Source of the DNA: an uncultured Collinsella sp.
GTDB taxonomy: Bacteria > Actinomycetota > Coriobacteriia > Coriobacteriales > Coriobacteriaceae
NCBI GenBank assembly: GCA_902476475.1
Contig: CABSDO010000011.1
Location: forward strand, 1-31,967
Length of the DNA stretch: 31,967 bases
Direction: 5' to 3'
The first letter of the stretch is position 1. Each line of letters starts with the position of its first letter. Position numbers and translations under genes: made by a program. This document shows positions 22,894 through 29,734 of the stretch, one piece after another. Below the pieces are notes generated by a model. That model was given only the letters and a program-made list of their open reading frames with translations. It searched no databases and had not been told where the DNA came from.

Positions 22894-23937
22894 CTACTCC
22901 TCGTGATGATAGCCGCAGCAGCACTCGTGGTCCTCGCCGTGATGGTGGCCACAACCGCACTCGTGGTCGTCGCCATGCCCACCGCAACCGCAGCCTTCCT
23001 CGTGGGCACCGTGCTCCTCGGGACGATACTGCGACCAGTCCAGACCGGCGGCGATGGCGTCGGCCTCCTCCTTGTAGAGGACCGTGATGGCCTGGGTGCC
23101 CAGCTTGGCGCCACCAATGGCGTCGAGCATGTCATAGAGCGTAAAGGCGACGTCGGCGCCGGGCAGCGCGAGCTCGCGGTCATCGGCGTAAGCGAGTGCC
23201 AGGCGCAGGTCCTTAATGAAGTGCTCGACCATAAAGCCGGGCTTGTAATCGCCGTCGAGCGCCTTGGGCGCCAGGCTCTCCATGGCGCCGGACTTGCCGG
23301 TACCGCCCAGGATCATCTGACGGGTCTTCTCCAGATCAAGGCCGCTCAGCTCGGCAAATTCCATGGCGTCTGCCATGCCGACCATGCAGGCGCCCAGCGA
23401 CACCTGGTTGGCGAGCTTGGCAGCCTGGCCCTTGCCGGCGCCATCGAAGCAGCAGATGTTGGCCGCAAAGGTGGAAAGGATATCGCGAACCGGGGCAATG
23501 TCGTTCTCGGTGGCGCCCACGATAGCCGTGAGCGTACCGGCGATAGCGCCCGACTCGCCGCCGGTGACGGGGCAGTCAAACGCCATGCGACCAGAAACCT
23601 GGGCGGCCTCGGCAATGTCACGGGCAAGCTCGGGCGAGCTCGTCGTGAGGTCGATCAAGACCGCACCCGGCTTGGTGCACGCGAGCAGGCCGTCGCCCGC
23701 CAGGTAGAGTTCCTCGACCTCGGAGGGATAGCCCACCATGGTAAAGACGACATCGGCGTTCGCCGCGGCATCGGCCGGCGTATCTGCCCAGACGGCGCCG
23801 CGCTCGATAAGCGCGGCGGCCTTGGACTTGGTGCGGTTGTTGACCGTGATGGGATAGCCGGCATCCAGGATGTGGCCGGCGATGGGGGCACCCATGATTC
23901 CGGTGCCGATAAATGCGACAGAGAGCTTGTTTGCCAT
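22894..23937 (-). CDS. Beta-hydroxyacid dehydrogenase with Cys/His-rich metal-binding tail
   Basis: A 347-residue NAD(P)-dependent 3-hydroxyacid dehydrogenase of the GarR/3-hydroxyisobutyrate family. The N-terminal Rossmann motif is FIGTGIMGAPIAGHIL. The substrate motif is DCPVTGGESGAIAGTL and the catalytic Lys lies in GKGQAAKLANQ. Domain II includes GYKPGF-like and HFIKDLRLAL blocks. The usual family length is about 290-300. Here a further 41 residues (307-347) hold 7 Cys and 10 His, in repeats such as HECGCGHHHGEDHECCCG. The tail probably binds Zn, Ni or a related metal. The ATG at 23937 follows AGGAAAGG. It heads the unit with the membrane protein, HEAT protein and isocitrate dehydrogenase. 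The exact substrate is unknown. Confidence 0.88.
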   Translation of the reverse strand: MANKLSVAFIGTGIMGAPIAGHILDAGYPITVNNRTKSKAAALIERGAVWADTPADAAANADVVFTMVGYPSEVEELYLAGDGLLACTKPGAVLIDLTTSSPELARDIAEAAQVSGRMAFDCPVTGGESGAIAGTLTAIVGATENDIAPVRDILSTFAANICCFDGAGKGQAAKLANQVSLGACMVGMADAMEFAELSGLDLEKTRQMILGGTGKSGAMESLAPKALDGDYKPGFMVEHFIKDLRLALAYADDRELALPGADVAFTLYDMLDAIGGAKLGTQAITVLYKEEADAIAAGLDWSQYRPEEHGAHEEGCGCGGHGDDHECGCGHHHGEDHECCCGYHHEE

Positions 23938-24027
23938 GAAACCTTTCCTTTTGGGTTGGGTGTTGTTACCAGGTTGAATACTCGGTGCCAGCGTTTGGGC
24001 AGTGAGTTGGGATCGATTACGGCCGCA

Positions 24028-24981
24028 TTACTTGCCTACTGGCCGCGCACGCGGCGGGCGATGCGGTCGGAAAGCGACGCCTTGTCGGCGCGGTTCTTGC
24101 CCCAAAACGCGCAGGCCGGGACCCACGTGCGAGCCGATGGTGGGACCCACGGAGCTGCGAATGATCGTGACGTCGGCGCAACCCTCCTCCTTGCGGATGG
24201 CAGCTTCGAGCCAGTCGCCGTCCTTCTCGGCATCGGCCGTCATGATGGCGATGGGCATGGTGCGATCGGGCACGTAGTTCTCGCGGAACGACTTGAGGAT
24301 GGACTTGAGTGCCTTCTTGCGGCCGCGGTTGACGCCGATCAGCGACAGCGAGCCGGCCAGGTCGTAGGAGAGCTCGGGCTTGACGTCGAGCTTTGCCGTA
24401 AGCTGTGCCGCCGCGGGCGGAATGCGGCCGCCGGCAGCCAGTGCGTCGAAGCTCTCGAGCGTAAAGTAGCCGTGCACGTAGGTCTTTGCTTCGTTTGCCC
24501 AATCGACCAGCTGCTTGGCGGTCAGTCCCGCCGAACGCTGGCGCACGGCCTCGAGCGCCAAGAGCGCGCCGGTCGCGCAGGGCAGAGCGTTGTCGACCAC
24601 GTAGAGCTCAAAGTTGGGATACTCGGCGCGCACGGCATCTGCCGCCTGGCACGCGGAGTTGTAGCTCGACGACAGCGCCGAGGTAAAGCACAGGTAGACC
24701 GTGGGCGTGCCCTCTTTGGCGCACTCGGTAAAGAACTCGATATAGCGACCGAGCGACACAGCCGAGGTGGACACGCGGGCGCCGGCGCGCATGCGGTCGT
24801 AGAACTCCTTAGGGCTCATGCTCGACCAGATGTCGTCCGTACGCTCCTCGCCATCGATGATAAAGGGGAAGCCCAAGATATCGACATCGAGGTTCGCGGC
24901 GACCTCGGGGCTAAAGTCGCAGCAGGTATCGACGACGATGCGGCAACGGTCCGAATGACCGGCGGATGCGGCCTTGTCCAT
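24028..24981 (-). CDS. DegV-family fatty-acid-binding protein, probably frameshifted near the end
   Basis: A DegV-family protein of 317 codons as read. The family blocks are present: VVDTCCDFSPEVAANLDVDI, RVSTSAVSLGRYIEFF, VYLCFTSALSSSYNSACQAA, ALAAGGRIPP and VGPTIGSHVGPG. Members bind a fatty acid and serve as FakB-type subunits for fatty acid kinase. After GSHVGPG the reading becomes non-family and Arg/Pro-rich. In the neighbouring frame it continues as ACAFWGKNRADK and stops at 24036-24038, which is the expected DegV C-terminus. A 2-nt loss near 24114-24119 would explain this. The ATG at 24981 has AAGGAG upstream. A terminator separates it from hpf. Confidence 0.85.
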   Translation of the reverse strand: MDKAASAGHSDRCRIVVDTCCDFSPEVAANLDVDILGFPFIIDGEERTDDIWSSMSPKEFYDRMRAGARVSTSAVSLGRYIEFFTECAKEGTPTVYLCFTSALSSSYNSACQAADAVRAEYPNFELYVVDNALPCATGALLALEAVRQRSAGLTAKQLVDWANEAKTYVHGYFTLESFDALAAGGRIPPAAAQLTAKLDVKPELSYDLAGSLSLIGVNRGRKKALKSILKSFRENYVPDRTMPIAIMTADAEKDGDWLEAAIRKEEGCADVTIIRSSVGPTIGSHVGPGLRVLGQEPRRQGVAFRPHRPPRARPVGK

Positions 24982-25000
24982 CAAAGCGACTCCTTACGTA

Positions 25001-25032
25001 AAAAAGGCGGCCACCCGCATGGGATGGCCGCC
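25001..25032 (-). terminator. Terminator between hpf and degV
   Basis: GGCGGCCA (25006-25013) pairs with TGGCCGCC (25025-25032). On the minus strand it is followed by TTTTTTACG, directly before the degV ribosome site. Confidence 0.92.
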
Positions 25033-25061
25033 AACCGTTAACTCATGCAAGTTAACGTATT

Positions 25062-25646
25062 TTACTCGTCAAGTGTTTCGATGCGGGGCTTGATGATGCC
25101 ATATCCACCATTCTTACGGTGATACACCACATTGATGAGGCCAGTCGTCGCGTTCTCGAACACGTAGAAGTCGTGGCCCAGCAGATCGGTCTGCACCAGC
25201 GCCTGCTCCTCGGTCATCGGGGTGACATCGATGACCTTCTCGCGGACGAGCAGGTCGTCCTCCTCCTCGGGCAGCAGCAGGTCGGCCAGATCCTCGACGC
25301 GCTCGACCGGTGCGACATCCGCGGCGCTGGCACCACCCTGGCGGTTGTCCACGACCTTAGTCTTGAACTTGCGCAGCTGGCGGGTAACCTTATCGGCGGA
25401 GAGGTCGATGGCGGCATACATATCTGCGCCGTGCTCGGCAACGCGAATCACAGAGCCGCGGGCACGAACCGTGACCTCGACGATTGCCGGATTGGGGTTC
25501 GAGGGGTTCTTCTCATAACGAAGCACGACGTCGACTGTCATGGGCTCGATGTCGAAAACCTTGAGCGCCTCGCCGATCTTCTCATCCACATGCGCACGCA
25601 GAGCATCGGTTACCGTCGTCTTGCGTCCAGAAACCTTGATATCCAT
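25062..25646 (-). CDS. hpf: Ribosome hibernation-promoting factor, long form
   Basis: A 194-residue protein. The N-terminal S30AE/YfiA domain (about 1-105: MDIKVSGRKTTVTDALRAHV, YAAIDLSADKVTRQLRKFK) binds the small ribosomal subunit. The C-terminal dimerisation domain (about 135-190) has the conserved block LGHDFYVFENATTG followed by INVVYHRKNGGYGIIKP. The long form pairs 70S ribosomes into 100S dimers in stationary phase. The ATG at 25646 has GGAG 6 nt upstream and gives the family N-terminus; the frame is open further upstream but unsupported. It is a single-gene unit ending in a strong terminator. Confidence 0.95.
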   Translation of the reverse strand: MDIKVSGRKTTVTDALRAHVDEKIGEALKVFDIEPMTVDVVLRYEKNPSNPNPAIVEVTVRARGSVIRVAEHGADMYAAIDLSADKVTRQLRKFKTKVVDNRQGGASAADVAPVERVEDLADLLLPEEEDDLLVREKVIDVTPMTEEQALVQTDLLGHDFYVFENATTGLINVVYHRKNGGYGIIKPRIETLDE

Positions 25647-25862
25647 ACGTGGCTCCAATCTGCCTCGGGGACTTACTGTACTGGCTATGTACCCATTGCC
25701 GTGCATTTAATCACGCGGATTCCTAAAGACCCGAATAACGATTGCTTGATACCGCATACCGAAGTCTCGCACTTTTCTGTGGCAAAGTGCGCTATAGGAA
25801 AGCGTCGGCGGAGTTGGTTTTTCTCCTGAAAATCAGCTTTTACCTGCTGTTTTTACCAAAAT

Positions 25863-25898
25863 AGAAAAGCCGGGCTCCCCTATTGGGGAGACCCGACT
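25863..25898 (-). terminator. Terminator after the solute-binding lipoprotein gene
   Basis: A GC-rich hairpin, CGGGCTCCCC paired with GGGGAGACCCG around a short loop. On the minus strand it is followed by TTTTCTATTTT. The 300-bp gap 25647-25963 otherwise shows no gene; its right half is the probable hpf promoter region. Confidence 0.85.
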
Positions 25899-25963
25899 AT
25901 GCGTGTTGAAACCATGAAGAAGCGCCTCGTTCAATGTATGGCAGACGCCACCCCTACCAATAA

Positions 25964-26974
25964 CTAGCTATTGAGCTTGTTGATGTCATCGTCGGTGATG
26001 GTGCCTTCCTGGCTAGACGACGGGCTGTCGCCGTTGTTATCGGAGACGTCGTCATCGGAGGGCTCAGTCTCGTTGGACGTGGAGTCGGATGTCTGCACAT
26101 TGGCTCCCGAAACGGTCTTGGCGGTAAGGTCATAGGGCATCTGGCCGTACCAGACGCAGTGGACTGCCTCGAGCGTGCCATCGACCGTGATACCATCGAG
26201 GGCATCGCTCACGGCACGGCACAGCTCATCGTTAGAGCTAAGGCCTGCGACACCAAGCGTGGAGGGCGTCTCGAGCGTGCCGACATAGGAGATCTGGCTC
26301 ATCAGGCGCGCAAGGTAACCACCAGCCGTGGAATCACAGATCACGTAATCAACTTCGCCCGACTCGAGCGCCTCAAAGCACTCATTGATGTTGGAGAAGG
26401 TCTTTTGGTTGGCCGTAATGCTCTGCTTGGCGAGCGCTTCCTGCGAGGCCGAAGAGGTCTGAACGCCCAGGGTAGCGGTGTTAAGCGTTTCGGTGGAAAC
26501 GCTCAGCGACTCGCCGTCGCTGCTCTTGCCGAATACGGCGGTGGCGTCGTACAGACAGGTGCCAAGCGAGCCGATATCGCCGTCCGTAGACCTGACGTCA
26601 CCAATGAAGATATCGGCCTTTTTATCGCTGAGCGCGGAATCGGCCGAGGACGCATCGACAAAGGCAACCTTGAGACCCATGCGGCATGCGAGGGCACGAG
26701 CGGCATCGACCGCATAGCCCGTGAGGTTTCCGTCGGCATCCTGCATGGCTTGCGGGGCATCGGAAGTATCGAGAGCGACCGTCAGGGTTCCCGGCGTGAC
26801 CAGGGCATCGTCCGATACTGTGGGGGTAACGGTCTCGCGCTCGATCTGGTCGATCGTGGGCGTCGTGAACGTGGACAGTGGATTGAACGCGCATCCACTC
26901 AGGCCCAAAACGGCAATGACCGCTGCGGTCCCAGCACCTAACCGAGCCGCATGCATCAAGCTGTCCCTCACCAT
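25964..26974 (-). CDS. Solute-binding lipoprotein (SBP_bac_3, polar amino-acid type)
   Basis: A 336-residue exported lipoprotein. The signal peptide ends in the lipobox LSGC with Cys28. The mature part follows family-3 solute-binding proteins: LTVALDTSDAPQAMQDADGN, GYAVDAARALACRMGLKVAFV, KADIFIGDV, ALESGEVDYVICDS and LCRAVSDALDGI. The C-terminal ~45 residues are Ser/Asp/Glu-rich low complexity. ATG 26974 is chosen; ATG 26956 (GAGGG upstream) would give a shorter, equally good signal peptide. A longer in-frame reading to 27355 is unlikely because it would bury the signal. No permease or ATPase gene is adjacent, so it may serve a distant transporter or act as a sensor. Confidence 0.85.
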   Translation of the reverse strand: MVRDSLMHAARLGAGTAAVIAVLGLSGCAFNPLSTFTTPTIDQIERETVTPTVSDDALVTPGTLTVALDTSDAPQAMQDADGNLTGYAVDAARALACRMGLKVAFVDASSADSALSDKKADIFIGDVRSTDGDIGSLGTCLYDATAVFGKSSDGESLSVSTETLNTATLGVQTSSASQEALAKQSITANQKTFSNINECFEALESGEVDYVICDSTAGGYLARLMSQISYVGTLETPSTLGVAGLSSNDELCRAVSDALDGITVDGTLEAVHCVWYGQMPYDLTAKTVSGANVQTSDSTSNETEPSDDDVSDNNGDSPSSSQEGTITDDDINKLNS

Positions 26975-27299
26975 GTCCGCTACCCTGCCTTCTGTGTCGT
27001 ATACGATCCGTGCCCTGCACGGAATATCTGGTTGTTCCCACCAGCTGACCTGGTATTTGACCCCACACTTGCGCACCGGGGCGTTTGCTCGGGAGGCCGC
27101 AGCCACCTTCACGACTGGCCCGCTCGCCCGCGAGGCGGTATTGCCCCAAAGAAAGTAGAACGGACGGTGCGGCTTACATCTAGGACGCGCCATGATCGCG
27201 CCGCGCGCACGCGGTCGCTTACGTGGATCCCTTTGACCGCGTCTGTCTTGGACTAGGATGGGCATTTCGTCCGTCCGCAACCACAGCCTGGCAGGAACG
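26975..27299 (-). promoter_or_regulatory. Long GC-rich leader before the lipoprotein gene
   Basis: A consensus TATAAT on the minus strand (27311-27306) with a weak TTAAAC 17 nt upstream would start a transcript with a leader of about 325 nt. The leader can form several hairpins, for example GCGGTC...GACCGC (27235-27240 with about 27210-27215) and a CCGCCTCG-CGGG-CGAGCGG hairpin near 27120-27140. No known riboswitch or ncRNA is recognised. Confidence 0.35.
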
Positions 27300-27407
27300 T
27301 AGCGCATTATAGCTAAGTTCAAGCTATAGTTTAAGGTTAGGGACGCTATTCGCATCTCGAGTACAGATTTCGCAGGTCGGGACGGACCATTCGTGCCCCC
27401 ATGAAGC

Positions 27408-27454
27408 CCGGAGCTCCCCTACGGGGAGCTCCGGGGCACCCGTCTCAGGGTGCC
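27408..27454. repeat. Two adjacent perfect hairpins
   Basis: CCGGAGCTCCCC (27408-27419) pairs perfectly with GGGGAGCTCCGG (27423-27434), 12 bp with a 3-nt loop. GGCACCC (27435-27441) pairs with GGGTGCC (27448-27454). They abut the left end of the MITE-like element and have no T-tract on either side. Confidence 0.7.
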
Positions 27455-27456
27455 GT

Positions 27457-27670
27457 GTGCAAAAAACGGCAAATATGAGTACTGATACCAATTTAGTAGC
27501 AGCGTTTTCCGCCCCACGAGCCCTTTTTGAGTTCCGCACAGGCTGCTTAGCGCCAAGATATTCCACATTCGTTTATTATCTCTTCAATGAATCCAGATTT
27601 TCGGCCCAAGTTTCTTTGTTTTTGCTGTCACTAATTTAGTAACAGTACTCATATTTGCCGTTTTTTGCAC
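27457..27670. mobile_element. MITE-like element with 46-bp imperfect terminal inverted repeats
   Basis: The left arm 27457-27502 and right arm 27625-27670 are inverted copies. The outer 28 bp (starting GTGCAAAAAACGGCAAATAT) are perfect and the inner 18 bp imperfect. The 122 bp between them hold no gene. Size, perfect ends and lack of coding capacity fit a miniature inverted-repeat element or a large structured repeat. A clear target duplication is not visible. Confidence 0.7.
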
Positions 27671-27706
27671 AGAGCATATAAGCAGTCCCCCTATAAAGCC
27701 ATAGTT

Positions 27707-28816
27707 TTACGCCGGCTTGAGCCCAAAGCACGCTCGGAGCGTATTCAGCAGAGCATCTTGCCTCTTTCGACGAGCCTCTACGCGATTCTGATATCGCTTA
27801 CCCATGCGCTGGTGGATGCGCCATGCGAGCGCTTCCATCGCTTCCATGTCGCAGAGCATTTCGTTGTTGACCGTCGCTACCTCAATTCCCATAGTAATTA
27901 AGCCCGTGTTGCGTTTTTCATCATGGATACGTCCCCTCCGGGAGGAATGGCCCAGCTCACCGTTGTATTCCAGGTCAAACCGGGCTGCTTCCTGATACGC
28001 ATCGCAAACTGCATACGGCATCCCCGAGATTGCCTGCGCGCGGTCATCGAACTCGATCTTGTAGTCGGTCTTAAAGGGGCCGCAGGCAAATCCGCCATAG
28101 GAAAACGGAAGCGAAAACAGAGCGAGCATGATGCACTCCATGGGCGAGCGCAGGTTTTCTGACAGGTGGGGACACAGGCGCAGCAGCTGTTTGGCCACAT
28201 TCCCCTTGCATGCCGCAAGGTAATCTGCCAGGCGATCGGGCGTCAGCACCGGCTCGACTTCAAAGTAGCCCACGTCTGCCGGTTGGTCCTTGTCCTTTGC
28301 AAGTCTATTCGCAACAGGCGAGGTGTAGGGAGGCAGATACTTCCCGCGATCGCTCAGTGAAATCTTGGAACACAGTTCCTGGGCCAGGGCAAACGCCTGA
28401 ACACAGCCGACCTCGCGGGCGACGGCAACACAAAGGGCCTCGGGAGATAGGCTGTACACCCCCGGTTCCACCTCTAGAATCGAGCCGACAGGCAACCCAG
28501 AACACACAGACCAGCCCACGCCAGGCATGCGGCGGCGCTGCTTCGCCGACCCCACCAGCAGGCACAAGTCTTCTTGGACCTCGCCACTCACGGCCCCGAT
28601 CCGCACCAAATCGGGAAGATAGATGTCCTCGGCCGAGGGCGACGATGCGTGCAGCACACGGCGCTCTTCATCGGGATCGAGGTCCCTCCAGCTGATGTAA
28701 CCCATTTGTCGGCGCTCGGCGCGCATCATGCGCAGCGCCGAGGCGCCGGTCAGGATTACGGAGGAAGCCAGTTGCTCGCTTGTCGGTTCGTCACGCCGCG
28801 CTATCTTCACTGCCAC
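27707..28816 (-). CDS. Hypothetical protein with DUF559/Vsr-like nuclease-type C-terminal domain
   Basis: A 369-residue protein. The C-terminal part (about 222-320) follows a pattern common in actinobacterial DUF559/AbiEi-linked proteins. It has SPMECIMLALFSLP at 224, YGGFACGP, then RFDLEYNGELGHSSRRGRIH with D281 and E283 in the place of PD-(D/E)XK acidic residues, and LITMGIEVATV. The usual ExK Lys is replaced by Asn285. The N-terminal ~200 residues have no clear family but include a VGWSVCSGLP-EVEPGVYSLSPEALCVAVA region reminiscent of AbiEi-type proteins. GTG 28816 with GGGGTGG upstream lies 10 bp after the comF stop. Function is unknown; a defence or toxin-antitoxin-like role is possible. 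Confidence 0.7.
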   Translation of the reverse strand: MAVKIARRDEPTSEQLASSVILTGASALRMMRAERRQMGYISWRDLDPDEERRVLHASSPSAEDIYLPDLVRIGAVSGEVQEDLCLLVGSAKQRRRMPGVGWSVCSGLPVGSILEVEPGVYSLSPEALCVAVAREVGCVQAFALAQELCSKISLSDRGKYLPPYTSPVANRLAKDKDQPADVGYFEVEPVLTPDRLADYLAACKGNVAKQLLRLCPHLSENLRSPMECIMLALFSLPFSYGGFACGPFKTDYKIEFDDRAQAISGMPYAVCDAYQEAARFDLEYNGELGHSSRRGRIHDEKRNTGLITMGIEVATVNNEMLCDMEAMEALAWRIHQRMGKRYQNRVEARRKRQDALLNTLRACFGLKPA

Positions 28817-28826
28817 AAAACCACCC

Positions 28827-29633
28827 CTACCAAACGCGTGCGATAGCGAGGCCGTCGACTGCTGCGGCGCCGGCACGCTTGAGCTCCGCCGAGGCTGCTG
28901 CCATGGTCGCGCCCGTGGTAATGACATCATCGATGAGCAGCAAACGGCAACCGCGCACATCCTCGACCGTCTCGTACATGCCCCGGGCATGTTCCCGGCG
29001 CTCATCGCGACCGAGCTCGCGCTGGTCACCGTGACCGTATTTGACCAGGGCGTCCAGCAACGACACGCCCGACAGCTCGCAAAATGAGCGCGCGATTGCT
29101 TCCATGTGATCGAATCCACGCCGCCGAAACGCCGCCGCAGTCGCGGGCACAAACACCACCGCGTCGGCGCCGGACAGCATGCCGCCGTAGCGATCGGTGG
29201 CTGCCACCTGGGCATGCAGGGCGGTGTCGTAGAGTAGCTCCGCCAGATACGGTGCCAGGCGGCGCTCGCCCGCATCCTTGTACGCCTTGATGATGCGCGG
29301 CAGCGGATGTGCGTAGACGGCACACGCCAGGCAGCGATCGAGCGCCTCGGCCATTGCCGAAGACGTGCCCTCGACCGAACACTCGGTGCACAGCAAATCC
29401 CCAAACGGGGCGCCACATCGGATGCAGCTATGGCACGGATCGATGAGCGCGAATGAGGCCAGGCAATCCTGGCAAATCAGCGCACCGGAACGCTCGCAGC
29501 CGGCGCATCGCGTGGGCGACAACGCCTCGAGCGCCTCGTACGTCGCGCGCTCGGCAAGCGGTAGCAATTCGTCCGCAAACGGTAGGGTGTCAGCACCCTG
29601 CAAGCGACTCAACACATTCAAATGTCTCTTCAT
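28827..29633 (-). CDS. comF: ComF-family amidophosphoribosyltransferase-like protein
   Basis: A 268-residue protein with an N-terminal zinc ribbon (CAGCERSG, CQDC, CHSCIRCG, CTEC at about 43-87) and a C-terminal phosphoribosyltransferase domain. The PRPP-binding motif LLLIDDVITTGATM is at about 231-244. It also has IKAYKDAGERRLAPYLAELL and RRRGFDHMEAIARSF, as in ComFC/GntX. ComF proteins act at the cytoplasmic side of DNA uptake. The ATG at 29633 has AGGGAGG 8 nt upstream, and that site lies in the 3' arm of a perfect hairpin. It follows ricT in the same direction. Confidence 0.93.
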   Translation of the reverse strand: MKRHLNVLSRLQGADTLPFADELLPLAERATYEALEALSPTRCAGCERSGALICQDCLASFALIDPCHSCIRCGAPFGDLLCTECSVEGTSSAMAEALDRCLACAVYAHPLPRIIKAYKDAGERRLAPYLAELLYDTALHAQVAATDRYGGMLSGADAVVFVPATAAAFRRRGFDHMEAIARSFCELSGVSLLDALVKYGHGDQRELGRDERREHARGMYETVEDVRGCRLLLIDDVITTGATMAAASAELKRAGAAAVDGLAIARVW

Positions 29634-29637
29634 GACA

Positions 29638-29671
29638 CAACCCTCCCTACGCGAAGGCGAAGGGAGGGTTG
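29638..29671 (-). promoter_or_regulatory. Hairpin that contains the comF ribosome binding site
   Basis: On the minus strand CAACCCTCCCT pairs perfectly (11 bp) with AGGGAGGGTTG around a 12-nt loop, and the start codon follows 4 nt later. The second arm is the comF Shine-Dalgarno. There is no T-run, so it is more likely a translational control element than a terminator for ricT. Confidence 0.65.
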
Positions 29672-29734
29672 TCGGTGTAGAGCCATGATACCCAGAGGCG
29701 CTGGGGTCGGGCGAGTTACATCCACTTACGGACG

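Noticed and set aside
22903..25041. A 712-codon open frame on the plus strand
   Set aside because: It lies opposite the dehydrogenase and degV genes, which have family motifs and ribosome sites. The open frame is a by-product of high G+C codon usage.
27000..27200. Possible 6S RNA, SRP RNA or RNase P RNA in the lipoprotein leader
   Set aside because: One short stretch resembles the GCGGGCCAGTC part of E. coli 6S RNA, but the closing stem and central bubble could not be drawn and the RNase P and SRP signature motifs are absent.
26975..27355. N-terminal extension of the lipoprotein to 27355
   Set aside because: It would place 127 charged residues before a signal peptide and has no ribosome site; the region fits a leader better.
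27707..29416. Reading the DUF559-like gene as a 569-residue protein reaching into comF
   Set aside because: The upstream 200 codons are the wrong frame of comF. The GTG at 28816 has a ribosome site and directly follows the comF stop.
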